From Candidatus Peregrinibacteria bacterium (GTDB lineage: Bacteria; Patescibacteriota; Gracilibacteria; UBA1369; LOWO2-01-FULL-3): a DNA stretch of 64,000 nt. Each line of letters starts with the position of its first letter. The stretch's first letter is position 1. Below are positions 17,791-25,583 of this stretch, one piece after another. A program made the translations under genes and the position numbers. The notes under the pieces are model-generated. The model did not search any database. It was not told the DNA's origin and was given only the letters and a program-made list of their open reading frames with translations. The stretch is taken from positions 124,001-188,000 of the forward strand of contig JABILX010000001.1 of assembly GCA_018654255.1 (NCBI GenBank), read 5' to 3'.

Positions 17791-18390
17791 ATGAATAAAA
17801 CATTCCGAATTGCAGTTTTGGCTTCGACCAACGGAACCGATCTCCAAGCCATTATCGACGAAATGAAAGCAGGCCAAATGCCGGGCATCGAACTTGCTTG
17901 TGTTCTTTCAAACAAGAAATCAGCATACGCACTAGAGCGTGCAAAAGAACAAGGCTACGAATCAATCTTCATAGATCCAGAAAATAAAACCCGCGAAGAG
18001 TTCGACGCCGAAATGGCAAAAATCCTAGAAAAACACGAAATCGACCTGATAGTACTTGTAGGCTATATGCGAATTCTCTCGGAGGAATTTGTGAAACGCT
18101 TCCCAAACAAAATCATAAATGTCCATCCAGCCCTCATCCCAAAATTTTGTGGTCCAAACTTCTTCGGAACAAGTGTTCACGAAGAAGTCCTCAAAGCAGG
18201 GGAGACAGAAACTGGAATGACAATTCATTACGTGGATGAAGGTTGCGATACAGGTAAAATAATCCTCCAAAAAACCTGCCCTGTAACGCCAGACGACACC
18301 CCGGATACTTTGAAAGACAAAGTTCAAACCCTCGAAAAGAAATGGTATCCAGAGGTGATAAGGCAATTAGCAGAGAAAAATGAAAAATAA
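17791..18390 (+). CDS. purN: Phosphoribosylglycinamide formyltransferase
   Basis: A 199-residue enzyme that transfers a formyl group from 10-formyl-THF to GAR in purine synthesis. Motifs visible: VLASTNGTDLQAI (phosphate loop), VLVGYMRIL, INVHPALIPKF with catalytic Asn-x-His, TSVHEEVL, and VDEGCDTGKIILQ with the catalytic Asp. It belongs to the variant with a longer loop after the HPALIP motif (GPNFFGTSVH). Together with purH and two purP genes elsewhere in the window it shows the cell makes purines. Its last 11 bases overlap the next gene. Confidence 0.92.
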   Translation: MNKTFRIAVLASTNGTDLQAIIDEMKAGQMPGIELACVLSNKKSAYALERAKEQGYESIFIDPENKTREEFDAEMAKILEKHEIDLIVLVGYMRILSEEFVKRFPNKIINVHPALIPKFCGPNFFGTSVHEEVLKAGETETGMTIHYVDEGCDTGKIILQKTCPVTPDDTPDTLKDKVQTLEKKWYPEVIRQLAEKNEK

Positions 18391-18721
18391 AAAAATCATA
18401 ATTAGGTCCACAGGTATTTGCGCAATAGTTTTTGGCATAAGTATGTTTGCGGTCTTTTTAATCCTGGGATACTTCTTGTCAAAAGATCCATCGTTAAGCC
18501 AACATATAAACATTTACATGCAATACGCATTAGAAGTGTTAATAGCTATTGCTATAACATATAGATCATTCAGAATAGGGATTTCTATGGCCCTATATCC
18601 AGAAAATTATATGGATTTTACAAAAAAGGATGGATTGCAACGCTTAGTTGGATACACAATAGTAACAGGTTTAACCGTAATGCTTTTAGTGGCGATGATA
18701 ATTCAACTAACACGATTATAA
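18380..18721 (+). CDS. Small membrane protein
   Basis: 113 residues with three hydrophobic helices (about 10-33, 47-62 and 90-110) and short basic loops. I recognise no family. It overlaps the purN stop by 11 bases and so is probably translated from the same mRNA. It converges on the glycosyltransferase gene. Confidence 0.6.
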   Translation: MKNKKIIIRSTGICAIVFGISMFAVFLILGYFLSKDPSLSQHINIYMQYALEVLIAIAITYRSFRIGISMALYPENYMDFTKKDGLQRLVGYTIVTGLTVMLLVAMIIQLTRL

Positions 18722-18734
18722 ACAACCCTCCAAA

Positions 18735-19535
18735 TCAACCTTTCCTCCATTTCCAAAAATATTTAAATGCACTCATCAAATGAATCCAAAAGACTTTTTT
18801 CCGAAGTAACCCAAAGATTGATCCCCCCGACAATCTTTTGTGATTATGAGTAACGCTAACTTCAGGATAATAAACAACCTTTTTCCCAGCTTTAGCAATC
18901 TCTCTACACAGATCAAAATCCTCCATAAACAAAAAATATCTCTCATCAAAACCGCCCACCTCCTCATAAACCTCTCGAGGAATAATGAAACAAGCTCCAA
19001 CCAATAAATCAACTTCTTGAGTCACAGAATGATCGAAATCTTCCATCGTATATTTATCAACTCGTCTCCTAAACAAAGGTAATCTTTTCAAAAAAGTCCT
19101 CTTAATAACAAGATCACGAAACTTCATATGACGCCTACAAGAATCCTGAATTTTATCATCTGGATAAACCAACTTAGGTCCAAGAATTCCAACATCAGGA
19201 TGCTTCTCCATGTACTCAACCATCTTCTTCACACTCTCCTCACCAACAAAAATATCCGGATTCAAAATCAAAATATATTTTCCGCGAGCCTTAGCAGCAC
19301 CAAGATTATTCCCACCTCCAAATCCCAAATTCCGCTTCGAACGAACAAGTTCAACCAACCCCTTCTCCGACGCCTTCTCCAAATAACCCAGACTCACATT
19401 CTCAGTCGATCCATTATCAACCGCAATAAACTCAAAAGGAACACCCTCCATATCAGCGCGATAAAAAGCCTCGACGCACATCTTTGGAAAGTACTTACTG
19501 TTGTAATTGAGCATTACAGCCGAAACATCAAACAT
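18735..19535 (-). CDS. Family 2 glycosyltransferase, rhamnosyltransferase-like
   Basis: 266 residues of a single GT-A fold. Motifs: VSAVMLNYNS at the N-terminus, AVDNGSTEN, RNLGFGGGNNLGA, LILNPDIF in the metal-binding region, GACFIIPREVYEEVGGFDE and FMEDFDLCREIAKAG with the catalytic Glu-Asp. This is the WbbL/rhamnosyltransferase-like branch of GT2. It probably adds a sugar to a lipid-linked surface glycan. It is cytoplasmic with a hydrophobic C-terminal helix. The neighbouring upstream gene makes sugar nucleotides. The stop is TGA. Confidence 0.9.
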   Translation of the reverse strand: MFDVSAVMLNYNSKYFPKMCVEAFYRADMEGVPFEFIAVDNGSTENVSLGYLEKASEKGLVELVRSKRNLGFGGGNNLGAAKARGKYILILNPDIFVGEESVKKMVEYMEKHPDVGILGPKLVYPDDKIQDSCRRHMKFRDLVIKRTFLKRLPLFRRRVDKYTMEDFDHSVTQEVDLLVGACFIIPREVYEEVGGFDERYFLFMEDFDLCREIAKAGKKVVYYPEVSVTHNHKRLSGGSIFGLLRKKVFWIHLMSAFKYFWKWRKG

Positions 19536-19544
19536 ATGAAATTT

Positions 19545-20846
19545 TTACAATTTTTTACGCATCATTTCACGCATCTCTTCACTGAACTCACCCTTATTCT
19601 CGCTTATTTTCAGATCCCATTTCCCACGAACAAAACTCTTCTCAGGAATATCTTCCGCAACTACGATCCCAGCTCCAACAAAACTCTCACCACCTACGCG
19701 TACTCCAGGCATGAAAGAAGTATTCACACCAACACGAACATGATCACCAGTCACAAGCCCCCATTTATTTGTGCCAGTTTCACCAATCATTCCTTCATCC
19801 AATCTCAAATTCCCAGTAACAGCTCCAGCACCAAAAGAAACATCATTTCCAATCACACTATCGCCAATATAATTCGAATGAGTCCAAACATTATCTCCTA
19901 AATAACTCCGAGCAACCTCGGTAGAAAAACCAATAACACACGACTCTCCAAGATTAGATCCACGAACCAACGCATTGGTTGCAACAATAGTCTTTCGACC
20001 GATGTAACAAGGCCCTTTAACCGTCGCTCCATCCATCACACGAGCTCCATCGCCGATTATCACCTTTCCATCTACAACAGCGTTGTCAGACACATCAGCG
20101 CCTCCAGAAATATCTCTTTCCTTTCCACCTAGCCTCAAATCCAAGAAGTATTCGAAAACAGGTCCAACGTGCCAAGGATATTTAATAGCCTGCCAATACC
20201 CATCATATCCAACCGCGCGTAACTTAGCCCCCTCCAAAATCATTGTATCCAAAGCTTTCTCATAAAGATCATCCTTCTTACTCTCAGCTTTTTTCAAATT
20301 CTTGATCAAAATCTTCGTATCTCTAAAATAATGAACCACTAAATTAATCAAATCAGAAGGCTCACTACCAGGTTCAGGTTTCTCAATAACACCATTAATA
20401 AAATCATCATCATCCAAGCTCAAGTATCCACCAGGGAAATATTCAGTGACTTTCTTCGCCAGCAAAAAACCATCAGCATCCAGGTCAGCTTCAGCCGCCT
20501 CTTTCATAATCTTAAAAGCCTCAGAAGAAACAACATCATTACTACTAAAAATCATCACTTCATCATCTTTGATCAAATCTTCAGCTGCCAGAACAGCGCC
20601 TTTCATGCCTTCATCCAAATTCTCTTGCAGGACAACGTCGATCTTCATCGGCATATCATTGTCCAGTTCACGCAATCTATCAAGATTATGCGCGCCTCCT
20701 ACCAAGACAACATCTTTGAACCCATTTTCCCAGAGCATATCAAGCTGCCACTTAATAAGTGGTTGTCCGAGGAAATTGAGGAAATTCTTGTCTTCCACGG
20801 GCTTCATTCGTTTACTTCTACCCGCAGCTAATACCAAAATTTTCAT
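19545..20846 (-). CDS. Bifunctional sugar-1-phosphate nucleotidyltransferase/acyltransferase (GlmU-like)
   Basis: 433 residues. The N-terminal nucleotidyltransferase begins MKILVLAAGRSKRMKP, followed by KNFLNFLGQPLIKW. From about 240 there is a left-handed beta-helix of hexapeptide repeats containing HSNYIGDSVIGNDVSFGAG and GVNTSFMPGVRVG. The layout resembles archaeal ST0452-type enzymes (Glc-1-P thymidylyltransferase plus amino-sugar acetyltransferase) more than classical GlmU. It would supply nucleotide sugars such as UDP-GlcNAc for MurG and the adjacent glycosyltransferase. The exact substrate cannot be read from sequence alone. Confidence 0.85.
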   Translation of the reverse strand: MKILVLAAGRSKRMKPVEDKNFLNFLGQPLIKWQLDMLWENGFKDVVLVGGAHNLDRLRELDNDMPMKIDVVLQENLDEGMKGAVLAAEDLIKDDEVMIFSSNDVVSSEAFKIMKEAAEADLDADGFLLAKKVTEYFPGGYLSLDDDDFINGVIEKPEPGSEPSDLINLVVHYFRDTKILIKNLKKAESKKDDLYEKALDTMILEGAKLRAVGYDGYWQAIKYPWHVGPVFEYFLDLRLGGKERDISGGADVSDNAVVDGKVIIGDGARVMDGATVKGPCYIGRKTIVATNALVRGSNLGESCVIGFSTEVARSYLGDNVWTHSNYIGDSVIGNDVSFGAGAVTGNLRLDEGMIGETGTNKWGLVTGDHVRVGVNTSFMPGVRVGGESFVGAGIVVAEDIPEKSFVRGKWDLKISENKGEFSEEMREMMRKKL

Positions 20847-20901
20847 GGCGAAATTATATCATCTAACAGATTCAAAACCTAATGAAAAAGCGCCGAAGCC
20901 G

Positions 20902-21534
20902 CTATCTCTTTTTCTCGTAGCTAGAAATTTCGTAATAATATTTGAAAAAATCAAAGACCAGTACTGCCGTACAAATCATAGCCCCCTCCCACAAGAAGTT
21001 GTATGAGGTGATAACATAGAAAACAAAAAGCACATATATTATCGCAACAATGAAGTTTGGTACGAACCCAGCAACAGCTTTGAAAAGCCAATCTGTCTTG
21101 AAATAAAGAGCATTTCTAACGCTTCTGAAAACCTTCGATAAAACCATGAAATAAACCAAGAAAAGACCAGTCAAACCAGGCAAAAGCTCAGCATAAACAA
21201 GCCCAATTACAAAAATAGAAAAACTCAAGTTATCACAAACCATATCTACGAATTTGCCCTGATCGGAATTCTTCCCAGATTCACGGGCGACACCACCATC
21301 CACAAGATCAGCCAAAAATCCAATCGCAGCAAAAACCAAGGCCAACAAAAGATTGCTCTGCAAAAACACAGCAAACAAAACCATCATCAATACACCAAAA
21401 TAACTCAAAGCATTAGGTGGAACCCGTAAAAACGCCAATACCTTAACAAGAGGCCTCAACAAAACATCACGGCCTTTTTGCATCGCGCTATATATTTTCC
21501 ACATCCTGGCTGTATTTTTTGGAAGCTCGCTCAT
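20902..21534 (-). CDS. CDP-alcohol phosphatidyltransferase
   Basis: 210-residue membrane protein with about six helices and the family catalytic motif DLVDGGVARESGKNSDQGKF followed by VDMVCDN (DG-x2-AR-x8-G-x3-D-x3-D). It transfers a phosphatidyl group from CDP-diacylglycerol or a similar donor to an alcohol. The acceptor is not obvious. It is divergent from a second member of the same superfamily, 47 bases away. Confidence 0.9.
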   Translation of the reverse strand: MSELPKNTARMWKIYSAMQKGRDVLLRPLVKVLAFLRVPPNALSYFGVLMMVLFAVFLQSNLLLALVFAAIGFLADLVDGGVARESGKNSDQGKFVDMVCDNLSFSIFVIGLVYAELLPGLTGLFLVYFMVLSKVFRSVRNALYFKTDWLFKAVAGFVPNFIVAIIYVLFVFYVITSYNFLWEGAMICTAVLVFDFFKYYYEISSYEKKR

Positions 21535-21581
21535 AAAATCAGTTGGACTTTTATTCCAGAAGATTATAGCATTCCAGACAC

Positions 21582-22217
21582 ATGGATAAAATAAAAAAAC
21601 AAGTCAAACAGGTTAAAGATCAAGTGAAGATCGAGGTAAAAGAAGAGTCCACGATAGCAAATTGGATAACGATTGGCAGAACAATTGCTGTAATAGTGGG
21701 ATTATTTTTCCTAAAGGACCACCCAGTTTACCTAGCAATTTTAATAGTAGTAGCGATTGCTCTAGACGGGGCAGACGGATACGCGGCAAGAAAGTACAGA
21801 AGCTCAAAAAGAGGAGCACTTATAGATATATTTGGTGATCGCATCGTGGAAATAACAATACTCTTCGCATACGCATACTGGGGATTAATTTCATATGTTT
21901 TCCCAGTAATATTCCTCGTAAGAGGGATGACGACTGACTTTATAAGGGTATTAAATACAATATATCCATCAGAAAAATACAAACATCCCTTGGCGCTCGG
22001 AGGAGCTATAAACAGGTTTATGAGAGGATTTTACGCAATTCTAAAAGCCTCAGCATTCGTAACCATCCTTCTTGTACCAAAAGTAGGATTCTGGCTAATG
22101 GTGTTCGCAGTAGTCATAAATCTATATCGCGGAATTCCGGCTATATTCAATCAACGATCAAAAACACTTTTGAAAACCTTCTTCAAAAGAATAACAACTC
22201 CAGTCAAAGATCGATGA
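21582..22217 (+). CDS. CDP-alcohol phosphatidyltransferase (second copy)
   Basis: 211 residues. The basic N-terminus of about 25 residues (KKQVKQVKDQVKIEVKEE) is followed by the catalytic motif DGADGYAARKYRSSKRGALI and DIFGDR, then several helices. It may be PgsA-like, but the sequence is not close enough to be sure. Sequence divergence from the neighbouring copy argues for different substrates. The stop is TGA, and the last 67 bases overlap the 3' end of the PHP gene on the other strand. Confidence 0.88.
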   Translation: MDKIKKQVKQVKDQVKIEVKEESTIANWITIGRTIAVIVGLFFLKDHPVYLAILIVVAIALDGADGYAARKYRSSKRGALIDIFGDRIVEITILFAYAYWGLISYVFPVIFLVRGMTTDFIRVLNTIYPSEKYKHPLALGGAINRFMRGFYAILKASAFVTILLVPKVGFWLMVFAVVINLYRGIPAIFNQRSKTLLKTFFKRITTPVKDR

Positions 22218-22822
22218 AAAAACGGAAATCGAGATTTCCCTCCACTCACTGTACGCCTGGCAAGCATAGCCTCTTTCAAAGATCCTTTGAAAGCAGTGTA
22301 ACCTGCCCCAATCTCAGCAGGAAAATGTCCATCAGAGCCACCTGTTTCAGCAAGACCAAGATCTCGAGCCAAGCCTTTGGCTAAACTATTGGACTCTTCC
22401 ATAATTATTCTCGCATTAAAAGTCTCTATAGCATCTGGTAAATATTTCTTTGGTAATTTCAAAAAGAAATCAGGATTTATATTCTTTCGCCCGCCTCCAC
22501 TAAAAGGATGAGCAATACTGCAAACAGCTCCTTGCTTACGCACATTACGAATAACGTCTTCATACTTTCCGGGCTTGATTCGGCGCTTCAAATAATAGAC
22601 CAATAGCTCACACCGATCAGTCATAACCTCTTCTCCAATAATAACTTCAAAATCCCTATCCTTGTTCAATCGCGCTACCTCTTTCGCCCCCTTTATCTCA
22701 TTATGATCAGTAATAGCTATACCATCTAAGCCTCTCTTTTTCGCCAACTTCAAAACCCTAGCAGGTTTATTTACGCTGCATCTAGAGTGCTTTGTATGAG
22801 AATGTAGATCGTATTTTTTCAT
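22151..22822 (-). CDS. PHP-domain phosphoesterase
   Basis: 223 residues. Metal-binding PHP motifs are all visible: YDLHSHTKHSRC, AITDHNEIKG, GEEVMT, SIAHPFSGG and TGGSDGHFP. PHP enzymes of this size include histidinol-phosphatase-like and nucleoside-phosphate hydrolases, and the substrate is unknown. The tail (KKVFKSVFDR) lies in the 67-base overlap with the phosphotransferase. It is followed upstream by purP genes on the same strand, 17 bases away. Confidence 0.88.
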   Translation of the reverse strand: MKKYDLHSHTKHSRCSVNKPARVLKLAKKRGLDGIAITDHNEIKGAKEVARLNKDRDFEVIIGEEVMTDRCELLVYYLKRRIKPGKYEDVIRNVRKQGAVCSIAHPFSGGGRKNINPDFFLKLPKKYLPDAIETFNARIIMEESNSLAKGLARDLGLAETGGSDGHFPAEIGAGYTAFKGSLKEAMLARRTVSGGKSRFPFFHRSLTGVVILLKKVFKSVFDR

Positions 22823-22839
22823 CTCGCCGTCGAGATTAT

Positions 22840-24048
22840 TTAAGTCACAACATCAAGCAATTTCTCCTCTTTCACAGCTTTTGCAAGCTCCATTGCAATT
22901 CTGTCTCCATAACTTACCGGTCGTCCATATTTATAAGTCGTTGATGGCGTAAAACGTGTCCCAGGCGATCCAGGAATTCTCATACTGACATCGAATACCA
23001 CAAACTCCTCTTTCCCTTCAAAAGAAGCGATAGCTCCCTGCAAAGCAAACGGTCCAATAATTCCAGGCTCAGCCTCCTTTTTCAACAATTCAACAAACTT
23101 TTCCCCAGCCACAAACGCCTTTTCCAGAATAGATTCCTTTGTAGTACAAGCAATGTGTCCTGTCTCAATCATTGATGGTTTATATCCAGCATCCAGTAAC
23201 GAAGTCTGGACTTTTGCATCCAACCGTAGGAATCCATCCAGGCTAGTTTGTCTTCTAGTATCAGTTCCCATTAGTTCCAATTCATCATCCAAATTTGAAT
23301 AAAAATAATTGAAATTAATCTGCGCTCCAATAATAAATTCTTCAATAACAGATCTCGCCAAATCATCTTCATTCACAGTCCCAGCTTCTATCATCGCCCG
23401 TCCCTTTTCGAAGTAATCACCAGCTTTTGTTATCACAAAGAACGCCCTCTCGTATCCACGGATCGCTTCATTTACTTTGATCAAAAGTGGCCCCCCTCCT
23501 TCATCAAAATGCTCCTCAAGTCTTTTTCGAGTTTCACCTTCTGACAAAGTTTCTTCGCCAGTACGGACTATTTTTGGAATCCTAATATTAGCTTTTTCTA
23601 GTAAGACATATTGATTGTTCGGTTGATCTCTTTCTTCTAATTTAACGAGATTACGAGTTCCATAGATCGGAACTTTGAAGTCATTTTCAATCTGAGCAAA
23701 ATCAAAATAAACCCAGAAATATCTATTGTGAATAAAGATCGTATTCATCTCGCGAAGCTTATCTTGAACCTCAAGTCGAACAACATCAGCGAACTTTTCA
23801 ACTTCAATAATCTCGTCAATACATCCCACAGTCCCATCATCTCTGAACGAATTTGCATCATCACGAGTACGATAATATTTTGCATAAGTTTCGCTGCGAC
23901 CTTTTTGGACGATACAAACAGTTCGGAAGCCATATTTCTTTGCCCCTTCACAAACGTCCAGAGCCGAGTGTCCACCAAGCACACCTATTGTGATTTTGGA
24001 AGGATCATAAGATTTGAGAATTTCTTTTATGTCTTTTTGGGTGATCAT
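22840..24048 (-). CDS. PurP paralogue (formate-dependent FAICAR synthetase-like, ATP-grasp)
   Basis: 402 residues. The PurP fold is recognisable in VLGGHSALDVCEGAKKYGF, TIFIHNRYFWVYF, IYGTRNLVKLEERD and the C-terminal FVVFDVSMRIPGSPGT. It differs from the neighbouring PurP in the ATP-grasp loop (LLIKVNEAIRGYERAFFV instead of the Gly-rich loop) and has an insertion after residue 60. Archaea often carry a second PurP with a distinct, less certain role. It may be an assembly partner or use another substrate. It lies 45 bases after purP on the same strand. Confidence 0.85.
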   Translation of the reverse strand: MITQKDIKEILKSYDPSKITIGVLGGHSALDVCEGAKKYGFRTVCIVQKGRSETYAKYYRTRDDANSFRDDGTVGCIDEIIEVEKFADVVRLEVQDKLREMNTIFIHNRYFWVYFDFAQIENDFKVPIYGTRNLVKLEERDQPNNQYVLLEKANIRIPKIVRTGEETLSEGETRKRLEEHFDEGGGPLLIKVNEAIRGYERAFFVITKAGDYFEKGRAMIEAGTVNEDDLARSVIEEFIIGAQINFNYFYSNLDDELELMGTDTRRQTSLDGFLRLDAKVQTSLLDAGYKPSMIETGHIACTTKESILEKAFVAGEKFVELLKKEAEPGIIGPFALQGAIASFEGKEEFVVFDVSMRIPGSPGTRFTPSTTYKYGRPVSYGDRIAMELAKAVKEEKLLDVVT

Positions 24049-24093
24049 ATGTTGAAAAGGTTATTATCAGAAAAAAGCGCCCCCATTCTAGCA

Positions 24094-25113
24094 TTAGCCT
24101 AGTACTTCCGGAAGCTTATCTTCCTCTATGGCCTCCTTGATATCCCGGGCCAGCCTTCGTCCCGTACTCATCGGCTCATCATAGCGAAGCCAAGTATAAG
24201 GCGATCCATGAACAAAAGGATTTGTGCCAGCTACAATTCGCGCACTAATCTCAAATACAAAGAAATCCAAATTTGGATCAACGATTGCTTCAAGGCAGAA
24301 CGGTCCCCAAAGTCCGCCATCAACAATTTTCTTCGAAGCTTCAACCGCACCTTCTCCCATCTCAAATATCTTCGGCAACAACGATTCACGGACAACAATA
24401 GGAACATTTCCAGTAATTGTATAAGTAGTCTGAATTCCAACATCGACCTGATCTTTCGCAGCGATTCGACCAACAGAATCAGCATTTGACTCATATCTTT
24501 TATCAAAACTCATGATCTCCAATTCGCCAGTCACAGGAGAGTGGAAATAATGTGTATAAATTGGAACACCAACTATATATTCCTGAATTACATAACCTCT
24601 CTCAGCATCGGGATGCCCTTCCATTCTCTTGTGAAATTCCTCAGGATTATTCGCAATAAAATACCCCTTTCCACCTCCAGCACCATTAAACTTAATAATC
24701 ACAGGCCTATCAATATCTTCAGGCTTATCAAAAAGTTTCGGCATATTTAAGCCCGCATCCAAGAGCCATTTTCTCTCCATACTACGGTCAGATTCCCATT
24801 CAATAATGTTGCGATTTCCATAATGCATTGCTTTAATCTTTTTCACATTTTCAAATCCCAAATAACTAACAAAAGATCCGTGCGGAATAACGATCGCCTT
24901 CTCATCGATCAATTGTTGTTCAATCTCGAAGTAATCTTCAAATTTCTCAATCTCAATAATCTTGTCCGCAACACCATAGCTCTCATAAGGTTTTCTCTTG
25001 CCCTTCTGGCAAATCGCTATTGTCTCAAAGCCCTCCTCCTTCGCTCCTTTCAGAATCTGCAGAGCGGTGTGGCTGGCTAATGTTGCTATCTTGTAATCTT
25101 TTGGGTTGGCCAT
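24094..25113 (-). CDS. purP: PurP, formate-dependent FAICAR synthetase (archaeal type)
   Basis: 339 residues from the ATG at 25113; an in-frame TTG at 25140 is less likely. PurP joins formate to AICAR with ATP, making FAICAR in purine synthesis without folate. Motifs: TLASHTALQILKGAKEEGF, IPHGSFVSYLG, NRNIIEWESDRSMERKWLL and the glycine-rich ATP-grasp loop PVIIKFNGAGGGKGYFIA, then FVFEISARIVAGTNPF. PurP is mainly archaeal. Its presence beside PurH and PurN in a bacterium suggests either transfer or an ancient trait, and two routes to FAICAR. Confidence 0.92.
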   Translation of the reverse strand: MANPKDYKIATLASHTALQILKGAKEEGFETIAICQKGKRKPYESYGVADKIIEIEKFEDYFEIEQQLIDEKAIVIPHGSFVSYLGFENVKKIKAMHYGNRNIIEWESDRSMERKWLLDAGLNMPKLFDKPEDIDRPVIIKFNGAGGGKGYFIANNPEEFHKRMEGHPDAERGYVIQEYIVGVPIYTHYFHSPVTGELEIMSFDKRYESNADSVGRIAAKDQVDVGIQTTYTITGNVPIVVRESLLPKIFEMGEGAVEASKKIVDGGLWGPFCLEAIVDPNLDFFVFEISARIVAGTNPFVHGSPYTWLRYDEPMSTGRRLARDIKEAIEEDKLPEVLG

Positions 25114-25221
25114 AAATTTAAATTTTAGGTCTTTTGACAAACATACAACACAAATAAAGATTTGTCTAGCACTTTTAAAAATACCTTGTAATCAATCCTA
25201 ACCAAAAACCACCCTAACAGA

Positions 25222-25250
25222 TTGAAAAACAACTCGTTTTATGGTAGAAT
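25222..25250 (+). promoter_or_regulatory. Leaderless promoter of the large HD-protein unit
   Basis: TTGAAA (25222-25227) and TAGAAT (25245-25250) with a 17-base spacer. The expected start falls on or beside the A of the ATG at 25257, giving a leaderless mRNA. It is divergent from purP. Confidence 0.65.
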
Positions 25251-25256
25251 ATTTAG

Positions 25257-25580
25257 ATGAAAATAAACAAAAAAATAAAAAATTTGATTCAAACATCGCT
25301 ATTGATTTCGCCAAAAAACAGAAAAGAAATACTTTCTGGGCTTCCAGGAAAAACGCAAAAGCAAAAAGGGGAGCTATTAACAATTCTCGAATCTGAAAAA
25401 AAAGAATTAGGAACACATGTAAAAGAAGCGATCCAAAACGATGCAGAAGGAACAAAAACTATACTAAGAAGACTTGAATCAAGAGGGAAAAGACGCTTGA
25501 ACAATAAGATAGAATCAATAGACAGAGAAAAAGAGGGAAAAGACGCAGAAACATTACTGGATGAATTAAACCAAGTATAA
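25257..25580 (+). CDS. Hypothetical basic protein, first gene of the HD-protein unit
   Basis: 107 residues, very Lys/Glu rich and helical (MKINKKIKNLIQTSLLISPK at the start, DREKEGKDAETLLDELNQV at the end). No recognised domain. It ends 3 bases before the 1,594-residue gene and has a leaderless promoter. It could be a small partner or chaperone of the large protein. That is inference from position only. Confidence 0.6.
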   Translation: MKINKKIKNLIQTSLLISPKNRKEILSGLPGKTQKQKGELLTILESEKKELGTHVKEAIQNDAEGTKTILRRLESRGKRRLNNKIESIDREKEGKDAETLLDELNQV

Positions 25581-25583
25581 GCA

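Noticed and set aside
12982..22217. Recoded UGA (Gly) as in Gracilibacteria/Absconditabacteria
   Set aside because: murG, the GT2 gene and the second CDP-alcohol phosphotransferase end in TGA at family-typical lengths.
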